Source: Zoroaster sp. YZ-2022
Taxonomy: Eukaryota; Echinodermata; Asteroidea; Forcipulatida; Zoroasteridae
Length of the DNA stretch: 64,000 nucleotides
Reading direction: 5' to 3'
Assembly: GCA_029582265.1 (NCBI GenBank)
Contig: CM055828.1
Location: 17,371,430-17,435,429 of the forward strand
Both the position numbers and the translations under genes were made by a program. Below are positions 35,602 through 45,729 of the stretch, in pieces. Position 1 is the stretch's first letter. The number at the start of each line of letters is the position of its first letter. The notes under the pieces are model-generated. The model saw only the letters and a list, made by a program, of their open reading frames with translations, ran no database searches and had not been told where the DNA came from.

Positions 35602-36680
35602 ATCTTCATTATATTGTAACTATAAAGATGTAACGTTAACGTTAATGTTTGACGGGGCAAAATTGCAAAGCCAAAAAGGCAAAGGATTAGATCAATTGGT
35701 TAATGTTACAACTGTTAATGTTACATGTAGGGTAATGGGGAGTGCATGTGATGTACAAATCTACATGTATCGTTTGTGTATGTAATTCACAGCACTAGGC
35801 TTGAGCGATATAATTTTTTTTTCATCCACAATATATTGTCAAACTTACATCGCTGTTAAATATTGTGATTTTTTTTTTCCACGCATGAGTGCTTTAGAGC
35901 CGTTAAGAGGGATGTACCCATCTACAAGCAGTGCTTACCTGAGAGACGCGTGCAATCGCGCCGTTCACGAGTGCACCATGGCCATTGGCAAATTCTTTTG
36001 CATAATAATTATGTGGGACAGTTACTGCGTCCTGCGTCCCAATCAAATCATCAGCCCGAGTTCACGTGATTCACGTTCCACGTGACTGAGTCATAGTATA
36101 AACATGTGACAAGGTTTATTCCTGCACAGTACTGTGGAGAATAAAACCATGCGATTGTCACACGTCATTTGCACTTCTGAAGCTGTGACCGAGTTTGGAT
36201 TCCACTCACACTATTTTAAATAAACATCAATCATTGGTTTATCAAGAGTACGTGCATGTGTTTTGTCACGAGACAAGAGTCCCAGTATGGCATAATAGAA
36301 TAGTGTCCTAATCCCCCAACTTTGATCGAGCCGCTGTTGATCCATGCTTTGATTTAATTCATGACTAAACCCTCCAATTCACAAACTCATTCATTTTAAT
36401 AGGGATTTGAGGGATCAAACTATTGCAATTACTGCAAATGTTATTTTGTTGTAAATTTTTAAGGTAACGCCCATATTCTGCATATATTTAAATATGCATG
36501 ATATGATATCCTAATATATTGACTGTAATCTAAAGTGGGAATATTTGTACGGATTATGTCTAGTTTTATAGTTCCTTTCTTACAAAATTATTACGAATTA
36601 CAAATATAAGTAAGATGATTGCGAATCGGTAAGCTATGTCACTCTACAGCAAATTTTTGCACGGTCTTGTTGCACTATAT
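35602..36680. other. non-coding, nothing firmly recognised
   Basis: 35788-35910 resembles the left end of 30347-31283 (CTTGAGCGATATAATTTTT). The rest to 36680 shows no exon; frames at 35567-36085 carry no recognised homology. Confidence 0.45.
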
Positions 36681-36890
36681 GATGGCATGCCAGTCAACTC
36701 AACCCCTGGAAAACTCGCCACTTACAATCTTGCCCCTTACAAACTCACCCCCTGACAAACTCGCTCCCAGTTGATACAAACGTGCCCCTCACAAAGTCCC
36801 CCCCCCCCCGAGCAAACTTGCCCCCCCGGCATTGTAAATGGCGAGATTGCCAGAGAGCGAGATTGCCAGGGGGCGAGTTGACTGGCATCC
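36681..36890. mobile_element. short inverted-repeat element (ATGCCAGTCAACTC)
   Basis: ATGCCAGTCAACTCAACCCC at 36687 faces GGGGCGAGTTGACTGGCAT ending at 36888. Inside are repeats of ACAAACTCGCCCC-like words and a poly-C run. About 205 bp. Confidence 0.72.
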
Positions 36891-37424
36891 ATATGATGTA
36901 CATGTACTCGTACGTGGTGCACAAGCCAGAGTCACAGACCACCATGGCTAGACAGTGAGACGTGAACATTGTCTACACATTGTTGGATCAAATACACCAT
37001 TCAGTCCCTAACACTTAATCCGTCTGAATAGATTTCTTTGAGTGGCGATGGATTTTAAACAACGCCCTGTCAGGCGTCTCCTTTGTGATCTGACAGTCGG
37101 CTATATATCCCATTCAATATGGTTATTCAATACGCGGCACTCATGAAATGATGCACTTACCTTTAGCTCTTGGAAAACTTCGAAACTATGGTGTATTACT
37201 GGTTGCATAAGCATCTAGTTTGATCAGTGTAACTATTGCATTCCACTGAGTGTTAGTTTAAAAAGTTACCAAAAATCGGAATGACATTTGGCTCACCAAT
37301 ACTGTATAATAATATGTGTATAAATAATAACCTGTTTGTGGCATCTTTCACCAAAAGGTTATCTTATTTTTGTGAAGGAAATACAATTTTAAGACACAAC
37401 AAAGAACTAACTGTACGAAGGAAG
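36891..37424. other. 5' flank of SPC24
   Basis: 37135-37205 repeats part of the foldback arm (ATGCACTTACCTTTAGC). The coding frame of SPC24 exon 1 is open upstream to another ATG at 37281, but the N-terminal length of the family and the sequence favour the ATG at 37425. No TATA box or promoter can be assigned. Confidence 0.4.
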
Positions 37425-37620
37425 ATGACATCAGCATCCAATCTGTCCAATGCCATCAGCCTGATTGAGGAGGGACAAGTCATCCAAGCAACACAGGCGA
37501 TCTCTCAGTGCTTGGAGGATGAGTCCAGCTCCAAGAAGCTGTCCCAGTATGGCGAGAAGATGAAAGAGTTGAAAGGGATAGAGGTGGATCAGAAAGAGTT
37601 CTTGAAAGAAATCATCAAAG
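37425..37620 (+). CDS. SPC24: SPC24 kinetochore protein, exon 1 (residues 1-65)
   Basis: SPC24 pairs with SPC25 in the Ndc80 complex and links microtubule-binding NDC80/NUF2 to CENP-T and the Mis12 complex at the kinetochore. The spliced model (exons 37425-37620, 39495-39636, 41777-41881, 44816-44892, 46592-46701) gives 209 aa; human SPC24 is 197 aa. Exon 1 encodes the N-terminal helical part (MTSASNLSNAISLIEEGQ to KEFLKEIIK), rich in E, K, Q and S as expected for the coiled coil. The start at 37425 is chosen over an in-frame ATG at 37281 because the extra 48 residues (FGSPILYNNMCINNN) are unlike the family. Donor AAAG/GTATAA; one base is carried to exon 2. Identification rests on exons 3-5. 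Confidence 0.85.
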
Positions 37621-37779
37621 GTATAAACTAAGACCTGTGTAACATTGGAAATGTCCGCAGAAATGCTTCTATGAGTATGCTTACTTTCTTTGAATTAAAA
37701 AGTTGCTCAATATAAGGCTGCATTTGGCTGTTCTGTTAATATCCAGGAAATTGATCGATTGTAAATTTTCAAAAGTACA

Positions 37780-38154
37780 CTAACCCTCCTACTGATAGAC
37801 CATTTGAAACCATTCAAAATTTCCACTTTCAAAAATGCCCATTGGTTTTGTACACACATGGTGATACCATTTGAACAGTGTTGGTAGCAAGCTTTACTAC
37901 CATTCAAATCCATTCAAATGCATAGAGGGTCCATTGATTCACCACTTAGAAGTATCCAAACAAGGTTTTGTATTAGCTGTACTACCATTTGGAAAGATCC
38001 AAACAAGGTTTTGTATTAGCTGACCTACCATTCCAAACCATTTGGGGAAATCAATACTGTACACAGTTTTCTCACCATTCAAAACCACAAAAGCGAATGG
38101 TTTCAAATGGTGCATCAACTTGTATGAAAAAGGTACCAAAAGTAGGAGGGCTAA
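37780..38154. mobile_element. AACCATTCAAAA-family MITE with CTAA duplications
   Basis: Full-length copy in SPC24 intron 1, ACTAACCCTCCTACTGATAG to AAAAGTAGGAGGGCTAATAG. Flanking tetranucleotides are CTAA at both ends rather than TTAA. Very similar to 12621-12990. Confidence 0.88.
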
Positions 38155-38631
38155 TAGTGTTGGCACAACTGCTTCAAAGAGTAAGCTTACTGTCTGTTTC
38201 TGTTGCAAAATAATCTGCAAAATACATGTACCAGCAGGGTACGCATACATGTACATCATTGCAGATTGCACACATTGCTGGCTAGACTAAATGTGCATCA
38301 AGATGTACAACCAACTTGTGATAGTTTCAGCTTATTTCTGTTTTCACAATCGAAATGGCCAAAAAATTATGACGTTGTGTTGTTATTCAAGAGAAAATAG
38401 TGTAATATTGGATTTGGATGTATTACTTGAGCTGGACGTTATACTGTAAAACTGGTAATTTTCGCGCAACATTTATTTTCGCGGTTTTCGCGTAACGGTT
38501 AGACAGCGCGAATTTAAAAACACGTGAATTTATTACCCACCCGGTGTGGATTGGTAAGTTACTAATATTTTCTTTGTTTACCTCTACCCCCCGGCCCCGT
38601 AATGAAGACGTACCTACATGTACATACATTG
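38155..38631. other. SPC24 intron 1 sequence, TTCGCG-rich repeat fragment
   Basis: 38450-38525 has TTTTCGCG, TTCGCGGTTTTCGCG and GCGCGAATTTAAAAACACG, a word pattern typical of a short inverted-repeat element; limits are unclear. The remainder shows nothing. Confidence 0.4.
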
Positions 38632-38900
38632 GAGTGTCGTGGCCGAGCGGTCTAGCGCACCGAACTCAAGTTCTGGTGTTGCCAGCAGCAGGGTGTGGGT
38701 TCGAGCCCCGGTCGTGACACTTGTGTCCTTGAGCAAGGTACTTAACCATAATTGCTTCGTCCTTCGGATGGGACGTAAAGCCGTAGGTCCCGTGTGTTGT
38801 GTAATGCACGTAAAAAAGAATGCGCCTTGAGCACCACTTAGTTGGTGGATACATGTACGTGCGCTATATAAGTCCACACATTATTATTATTATTATTATG
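38632..38900 (+). mobile_element. tRNA-Leu-derived SINE, short variant
   Basis: Head GTGTCGTGGCCGAGCGGTCT, B box GGTTCGAGCCCC. The body differs from other copies (CTTCGTCCTTCGGATGGGAC, GTAAAGCCG), lacking the GGGGAGCTGAGATGG block, and is ~90 bp shorter. Ends in (ATT)n. Confidence 0.9.
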
Positions 38901-39054
38901 TATATAAGCATTGTGCATAGCGCCGGTGCACGACTTTGGCACTATAATTAGGTCACCTTTTGAAGTGGTAAATACGACGACGACGACGACTAACATGATT
39001 AATAGCCATAAAAAGCATATCTTTGTCAAAATTAACCCTTATTGTCAGAATTAC

Positions 39055-39345
39055 CTTTTTTCTGGGACACCCTGTAGAAGTCAAAATCAGTCAACTGCCT
39101 GTTTTGACTGTTGACCCAAATGTGCACACAGGGGCATTTTTGACTGGTTTTGACTGTCATTTTGACCACCCTGAACAATACAAGACAATGCTTTTACCAG
39201 TCAAAAACAGTCAACTCATTTTGACCTGCAAATGTACTTACTACACGTAAGGTTTGACAGTGTTTGACTTTTAAGTGCACTAGATATACCTTGGCAAGTA
39301 CATCAACATTTTGACTGATTTTGACCCTTGTAATAGTAGGAGAGT
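39055..39345. mobile_element. copy of the GTCAAAATCAGTCAA element
   Basis: Contains repeated GTCAAAA/TTTTGACTG words and ends CTTGTAATAGTAGGAGAGTTAAAA. Matches the long unit at 59904-60198 in opposite orientation. Confidence 0.72.
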
Positions 39346-39494
39346 TAAAATACTTAAACTCCTGCAATATTCATGCACAGTTATATGTCGCAGTGTTAAA
39401 CCAAATCTTTTCTTGCTTTTTAATAATGAGAAACTGACATTCTGTGTAATTTTGTGGTGAAAGAAAATAGCGTCATTCTCTTTTGTTGTCGCAG

Positions 39495-39636
39495 GATACG
39501 TGGCTCTGAAAGATGAAAAGGAAACGTGCATGTCACATGACCAATCCAATGATGCCTTTGCTGAAGAAATGGCCGAGGCACAGAATACCAGGGCAAAGTA
39601 CAGTCAAAAACAGTCTGAATTCCAGCAAGAATTACA
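39495..39636 (+). CDS. SPC24: SPC24 exon 2 (coiled coil), followed by an AT-AC donor
   Basis: Acceptor TTTTGTTGTCGCAG. It encodes GYVALKDEKETCMSHD to SEFQQELQ (residues 66-113), a heptad-compatible charged helix. No GT donor fits. The exon instead stops directly before ATATCCTTT at 39637, the U12-type AT-AC donor consensus. The frame runs on into the intron to 39781, so the exon end is set by the splice motif and by continuity with exon 3. Confidence 0.88.
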
Positions 39637-39903
39637 ATATCCTTTGATTTATTACTGGTGCATTGAAAGCCATTATTGTAGTATTAATAACTGTTGGTTG
39701 ATTTTGTTTCATTTAACCCATTTTACCAGTAATGTGCACAGAATACCAACAGTCCCACACAACTGGTTGTGCGCCAGCTGATGTAGGCACTTTGAATTTT
39801 TGGACCTGATACCACTGCAACACAGCATACTGTATGTACATGTTAGTACATGTTATTCTCTGCACAGTTCTGAAGCTGTAAATGTAATTTGCTTTTCATT
39901 AAC

Positions 39904-40529
39904 TTAACCCTAAATCCCTAGGCCCATTTGCTTACACATAACCTGAATCCTTCCTAACTCCCTAGGCCCATTTGCTTACACATAATCTGAATCCTTCCTA
40001 ACTCCCTAGGCCCATTTGCTTACACATAACCTGAATCCTCCAAAATCCTTCAGTAGTAAAGCAAGCATAATGACCACTACCATTGTATGCAGATGACATG
40101 TGTGCACACATGTGTTGCTTATCTGTGATACATGTACATGTACATGGCCCAGGGCCAGGGACCCTCCCTGCATGCATGGAGCAATAAACAGTGGCCACTG
40201 ACCAAGCACTGACCTTGCAATCACTACAACAAACATGGATGTACATGTACCATGGAGGAAGGAAGGCAAGTATGCCCGATAACCTCAATCCTCCAAAATC
40301 ATTTTTTGGACAGACCAACATGTACCATGTAACCTCAATCTTCCATTTTCATCCAGTGTAAAATATAGCATGATAACCTCAATCCTCCATAATCCATCAA
40401 GCAAATAATCACATCTGCCCTCACTCCTTCAAAGTCCTTCACCACTGCAATTTCCACATTACCTCAGTCCTTCAAAATCCTTCACTTTGGCAAAGAGGAT
40501 TTTGGAGGATTTGGGAAGGTTAGGGTTAA
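39904..40529. mobile_element. CCTAGGCCCATTTGC element, left palindrome arm
   Basis: TTAA at both ends (39904 and 40526). Starts with three tandem copies of a TCCTAACTCCCTAGGCCC-type unit and ends TTTGGGAAGGTTAGGGTTAA. Same family as 27126-27489 but longer. Confidence 0.9.
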
Positions 40530-40570
40530 ATAGAGAAATTCTTTGTTAAGGTTCATATCTAAAACGTGCC

Positions 40571-41349
40571 TTAACCCTAACCTTCTCAAGTACCAAAATC
40601 CTCTTTGCCAAAGTGAAGGATTTTGAAGGATTGAGGTTATGTGGAAATTGCAGTGGTGAAGGATTTTGAAGGATTGAGGGCAGATGTGATTATTTGCTTG
40701 GTGGATTATGGAGGATTGAGGTTATCAGGCTATATTTGACACTGGATGAAAATGGAGGATTGAGGTTACATGGTACATGTTGGTCTGTCCAAAAAATGAT
40801 TCTGGAGGATTGAGGTTATCAGGCATACTTGCCTTCCTTCCTCCATGGTACATGTACATCCATGTTTGTTGTAGTGATTACAAGGCCAGTGCTTGGGTCA
40901 GTGGCCATGCATGCAGGGAGGGTCCCTGGCCCTGGGCCATGTACATAAATGTATGTTAGAAACACATGTGTGCATAAATGTCATCTGCATATGATGGTAG
41001 TGGTCATTATGCTTGCTTTACTACTGAAGGATTTTGGAGGATTCAGGTTATGTGTAAGCAAATGGGCCTAGGGAGTTAGGAAGGATCCAGGTTATGTGTA
41101 AGCAAATGGGCCTAGGGAGTTGGGAAGGATTCAGGTTATGTGTAAGCAAATGGGCCTAGGGAGTTAGGAAGGATTCAGGTTATGTGTAAGCAAATGGGCC
41201 TAGGGAGTTAGGAAGGATTCAGGTTATGTGTAAGCAAATGGGCCTAGGGAGTTAGGAAGGATTCAGGTTATGTGTAAGCAAATGGGCCTAGGGAGTTAGG
41301 AAGGATTCAGGTTATGTGTCAGCAAATGGGCCTAGGGAGTTAGGGTCAA
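40571..41349. mobile_element. CCTAGGCCCATTTGC element, right palindrome arm
   Basis: Reverse-complement copy of 39904-40529, only 41 bp away. The distal end carries about seven tandem ~45-bp units (GGATTCAGGTTATGTGTAAG, CAAATGGGCCTAGGGAGTTA), against about three in the left arm. The right TTAA has become TCAA. Confidence 0.9.
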
Positions 41350-41776
41350 CTTGTCTTTACTTAGTATTTTGTCAAATCATCCATAACCAGTACCTAAATG
41401 TATACTTCTGGCCTGTAATTTCTCAGGATTTTTTACAAATCTGCCTTTGCCTAAAAATTTTCTTGAAAGAGAAGTAGCCACCAAGGAAAGAAAGAAGTAG
41501 CGTGTATTGTGTCCAAACCTCTCGTTTCTTGTTTGTGGGGATGTGGAGAGTCTGTAAATCCTCCAAGATTAAACATCCATGAGGTTCAGGGGGCTTCCAT
41601 GAGGTTCAGACCAAAGGGAGAACCCAGGCCTGCTTCCTATTTTTTAAGGATTTTGTATTTTTGTCAAGTTACACCTCTGATGCTTTTCCATATATATATG
41701 CATAACAAATAGGGCTTCCAAAAGAATGATGTTTCTAGCGGAGCATGTTATTGTTATTTCCTTAATGGTTATCTAC

Positions 41777-41881
41777 AGCAGTCCAGAGGGAGTTGGATCA
41801 CTTAGCTGATCTGCAAGCAACTTTGGAGAGCCATAAGGTGACAGTGAAGGAACAGACAACAGAGGTTCTTCCTAAAACAAG
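41777..41881 (+). CDS. SPC24: SPC24 exon 3 (end of coiled coil)
   Basis: Encodes AVQRELDHLADLQATLES then HKVTVKEQTTEVLPKTR (residues 113-148). It aligns with the human RELEELKEMEADLERQE region just before the globular domain. The exon must start at 41777, directly after TAC; starting after the nearby CAG at 41776-41778 instead would hit a stop after ten codons. Donor AAG/GTCTGA; two bases carried on. Confidence 0.92.
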
Positions 41882-42454
41882 GTCTGACTAAGAAGGGACT
41901 AGGGTCCCTATGTGCCCTTTTCTGAAATCTCATTTTCTTTTTTTTACAAATTATGTGTATGTGATTGTAATTGTCATTTTGTCTTGTGGATTTTGCGAAT
42001 TAATCAAATCAAATCAAATTAAATCGGTCACTTCTGAGTTCTGAATCAGAAAAGAAAAGACTGTGTGAGTAGTAAGGGCTTATAAAACCAGAACTGGGTA
42101 TGTCCAAAATCGACATTTTGAAGAAACAAAAAATGAGTTTAAAAGTTTGAATCATTCTGAAAAATCAGAAACTTCCCACAGCACATTTTAGGCAAAAGTG
42201 GACATACTCAGTTCTGGTTTTAAGCCCTCGAAAATAGTTCTGAAAAGAGCCGCATGGTGTCAGTGCAAACAGTCATTTCTTATCCTCTTCACCATGCAAA
42301 GCTACAAGTCTACAAGTTCTGAATCATTTACTCCAATTGTTATACATGTGTGTCTCAAGCCAACGTGGCTGATCAAGCCAGTGTATATTTGTGGTGACCC
42401 CAGACACATCTAGATTACCATCTCAAGCTAATGCTAGTAACCATTTGCACCCAT

Positions 42455-42813
42455 AATAATAATAATAATGTGTAGACTTATATAGCACACGTATCCACCA
42501 ACTGAGTGGTGCTCAAGGCGCATTATATTATTACCCCTGCTCATAAGGCTCATAAATCATTCCTGAAACCATCTCAGCTCCCTGGGGAGTATACAGCTCA
42601 ATTGCTGCCATTACAGCGCATATAGGGCTAATCAACCAACTCTGCCCTCACAGGTACCCATTTAACCCCTGGGTGGAGAGAAACAATTATGGTTAAGTGT
42701 CTTGCTCAAGGACACAAGTGTCACGGCCGGGATTCGAACCCACATTCTGCTGCTAACACCAGAACTTGAGTCCGGTAAGCTAGACCGCTCGGCCACGACA
42801 CTCCACTTGCACT
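42455..42813 (-). mobile_element. tRNA-Leu-derived SINE with 13-bp target duplication
   Basis: Full-length family member on the - strand. Flanked by a perfect CATTTGCACCCAT duplication at 42442-42454 and 42814-42826, the mark of target-primed integration. (AAT)n tail at the left. Confidence 0.94.
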
Positions 42814-43083
42814 CATTTGCACCCATGATTGAGATAGAAGTATTCTGGAGCCTCAGGAGCCTCAGCCATCAGACACAAGTCCAATTTAAAAAAAAAAAAA
42901 ATTTATGCAAATCGCCCCACAAGGCCAATGGCCACTCCAAGGCAGGGAGTGATTTGGTTCAAACATTTTGCATAGCAAAATTTGTGTGCAGAAATATTTG
43001 TGTGTGTATGTAATGCTAATTTTGAATAGCAATTCTTAGATTTTGTGGAGCAAATTGTGAATTTTGTGTCACATTTTGTTATG

Positions 43084-43440
43084 GAGTGTCGTGGCCGAGC
43101 GGTCTAGCTTACCGGACTCAAGTTCTGGTGTTAGCAGCAGAGTGTGGGTTCGAATCCCGGCCGTGACACTTGTGTCCTTGAGCAAGACACTTAACCATAA
43201 TTGCTTCTCTCCACCCAGGGGTTAAATGGGTACCTGTGAGGGCCGAGTTGGTTGATTAGCCCTATATGCGCTGTAATGGCAGCAATTGAGCTGTATACTC
43301 CCCAGGGAGCTGAGATGGTTTCAGGAATGATTTATGAGCCTTATGAGCAGGGGTAATGATATAATGCGCCTTGAGCACCACTTAGTTGGTGGATACGTGC
43401 GTTATATAAGTCCACACATTATTATTATTATTATTATTAT
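43084..43440 (+). mobile_element. tRNA-Leu-derived SINE, full length
   Basis: GAGTGTCGTGGCCGAGCGGT head, GGTTCGAATCCCGG B box, (ATT)n tail. Opposite orientation to the SINE 270 bp upstream and highly similar to it. Confidence 0.94.
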
Positions 43441-43723
43441 GCAATACATCTCATGCACGGTGCGAATAGACCCTTTTTAGTTTGTGTAGCCGCTATCATC
43501 ATCTAAGCACAATGTGCTTTTTATGGGATATGCATGCTTTACAAGGAGCAATAATGCATTACACAGGGAAGTTTAAGGTAATACCTTGCAGTTTTCTCTA
43601 AGTATAAACAGTAAAATCGTTACCACTCTTAAAATGTTGAATTGGAGTTGAAGCCTCCTCGATCATAGGTAGTCTATGGGACTATTCTTGTTTGGACCTC
43701 GGTCGTTATCCACAAGATGGTGA

Positions 43724-44704
43724 TAAACCCTAACAACCCTGAACCTATCAAACTCCAACACATGGTTTAATTGTACTTTGATGGAGTCAGTACTGTATAG
43801 CCCAGACAGCGATACTTTACATGTACATGGGGCCGGGTGTCCCAACTCTAGCAAAGTCCAACAGTTGGGTGGTAGTGTTACTGCATGGTGTTGTATTTTG
43901 AGGGACTCAGTACTGTATAGCCCAGACAGGGATACTTTACATGGGACCAGGTGTCCCAACTCTAGCTAAGTCCAACAGGTGGGTGGTAGTGTTACTGCAT
44001 GGTGTTGTATTTTGATGGACTCAGTACTGTATAGCCCAGACAGGGATACTTTACATGGGGCCAGGTGTCCCAACTCTAGCTAAGTCCAACAGTTGGGTGG
44101 TAGTGTTACTGCATGGTGTTGTATTTTGATGGACTCAGTACTGTATAGCCCAGACAGGGATACTTTACATGGGGCCGGGTGTCCCAATTCCAGCTAAGTC
44201 CAACAGTTGGGTGGTAGTGTTACTGCATGGTGTTGTATTTTGATGGACTCAGTACTGTATAGCCCAGACATGGATACTTTACATGGGGCTGGGTGTCCCA
44301 CTTCCATCTCAGTCCAACAGTTGTGTGGTAGTGTTACTGCATGGTGTTGTATTTTGATGCACTCAGTACTGTATAGCCCAGACAGGGATACTTGACATGG
44401 GGCCGGGTGACCCAATTCCATCTAAGTCCAACAGTTGGGTGGTAGTGTTATTGCACGGTGTTGTATTTTGATGCACTCAGTACCGTATAGCCCAGACAGG
44501 GATACTTTTCATGGGGCCCAGTGTCCCTCCAACAGTTGGGTGGTGTTGTATTTTGATGCACTCGGTACTGGATAGCCCAGGCAGGGATACTTTACATGGG
44601 GCCGGGTGTCCCAATTCCATCCAAGTCAGTTGCGTGGTAGTGTTACTGCATATTGGTGGATTCAGGAAGGTTCTTAGCCAAAATACATTGAGAGTTAGGG
44701 TTAA
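43724..44704. mobile_element. TTAA-type element with seven 121-bp tandem units
   Basis: Left end AAACCCTAACAACCC (TTAA decayed), right end GAGAGTTAGGGTTAA at 44704. The core repeats a ~121-bp unit containing TCAGTACTGTATAGCCCAGA, CAGGGATACTTTACATGGGG and TGGGTGGTAGTGTTACTGC; later units are shorter and more diverged. Confidence 0.88.
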
Positions 44705-44815
44705 GGATCTAATTATTCAGATCTCAATATGAAGCAAACAAGAAGTCAAAGGTTATTAGAAAGATATTCCTGTATCATCATTATAAGACATTGTATTTTT
44801 TGTTGTTGATTTCAG

Positions 44816-44892
44816 ATATAATGTGAACCTGTACCTTTTAGCAACAAAGCTAATCTGGGATCACAACTGCCAACCAGATGAAGTCAGAGGAT
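44816..44892 (+). CDS. SPC24: SPC24 exon 4 (start of C-terminal globular domain)
   Basis: Acceptor GTTGTTGATTTCAG. Encodes YNVNLYLLATKLIWDH then NCQPDEVRG (residues 148-174), matching human YVAQLYHQVSKIEWDY and ECEPGMVKG without gaps. This is the first helix and strand of the RWD-like domain that binds SPC25 and the CENP-T/Mis12 peptides. The donor is GTATCCTT, a U12-type GT-AG site, with one base carried on. Confidence 0.94.
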
Positions 44893-45114
44893 GTATCCTT
44901 CATTGTGAATGCTTTCCAATATTGTGTCTCTCCTTTTTGCCAGCCATCATACATATGAATGTCATGTGAAAACCTTTCAATGTTTTATATCAATAAATCT
45001 CACACTTTGTTGCCAGATGATCTTCTTTCCATAAATTAAACAAAACTGACAAGGTCTTTTTCCAAGACTGTAATTATTTCAGAGTAACTTTTTGAATTCC
45101 TATACAAAGCTTGT

Positions 45115-45337
45115 AGGCCTGTGATTTCTCAGGATTTTTTTCAAATCGCTGTTTGCCTCAAAATTTTCTTGAAAGAAGAGAAGTTGCTACCAAAGAACGA
45201 ATGAAGTATAAACCTGTGTTGTGTCCAAACCTCCAATATTAAACATCCAGGAGGTTCAGTCCTCTGGACCAAAGGGAGACCCAGGCCTGCTATTATTATT
45301 CAGGATTTTTAAGTTTTGTCAAATCACACCCCTGAGC
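45115..45337. repeat. segment shared by SPC24 introns 2 and 4
   Basis: Aligns with 41410-41682 (GATTTCTCAGGATTTTTT, AAAATTTTCTTGAAAGA, TGTGTCCAAACCTC, TTAAACATCCA, GAGGTTCAG, GGGAGACCCAGGCCTGC-like). Direct orientation, moderately diverged; no termini seen. Confidence 0.75.
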
Positions 45338-45418
45338 TTGGTGTCTGCATGCAGAAGTGCAGAGATTGTCAATTATCTTAAAGGTTTTCCCATGTTACAT
45401 CACAAAAGTTATATTAAT

Positions 45419-45729
45419 TTAACCCTACGACAATCAGCGCAATTTTTGAAACAACCCATTCAGGCCACTCCAAGCCATTAGCTGTTTGCCAGTGGCTTCC
45501 TATGGTTACCCTTCTGTGCACTGTCACACCACTGAGATTGCAGGGTAAGGTGGTCTCCCATTGATACATTGCAGGCCATACTAATATGTTCAAACATTTA
45601 CAGTGGCCTTGGGTGGCACACAGTTGATTTTTGTAAGATTACTTGGAAAGGACAGCAGGCTTGTACATGTAGGCAGCTCAAGAGCAGAATTTTGTGGATC
45701 GGAGTGGCCTCCATGTGTAGGAGGGTTAA
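45419..45729. mobile_element. GGCCACTCC-family MITE, copy 4 (reverse)
   Basis: TTAACCCTACGACAATCAGC to GTGTAGGAGGGTTAA. Its right TTAA (45726-45729) is also the left TTAA of the next element. Confidence 0.9.

Larger units (their letters stand above)
39637..41776 (+). other. SPC24: SPC24 intron 2, U12-type AT-AC intron
   Basis: Donor ATATCCTTT at 39637-39645 and branch motif TTCCTTAAT at 41758-41766, a full match to TTCCTTRAY. The putative branch A (41765) is 11 nt before the terminal AC at 41775-41776. The phase only works with AC as the last dinucleotide. The 2.1-kb intron holds a ~1.45-kb palindrome (39904-41349) and a 270-bp segment (41410-41682) also present in intron 4. Confidence 0.88.
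41882..44815 (+). other. SPC24: SPC24 intron 3 (U2-type)
   Basis: Ordinary GT-AG boundaries. It is filled by two SINEs in opposite orientation (42455-42813 and 43084-43440) and a TTAA-type element with 121-bp tandem repeats (43724-44704). The rest shows no exon. Confidence 0.8.

Noticed and set aside
37281..37424. Upstream in-frame ATG extending SPC24 by 48 residues
   Set aside because: The extension is not like the family N-terminus and would make the protein about 60 residues longer than human SPC24.
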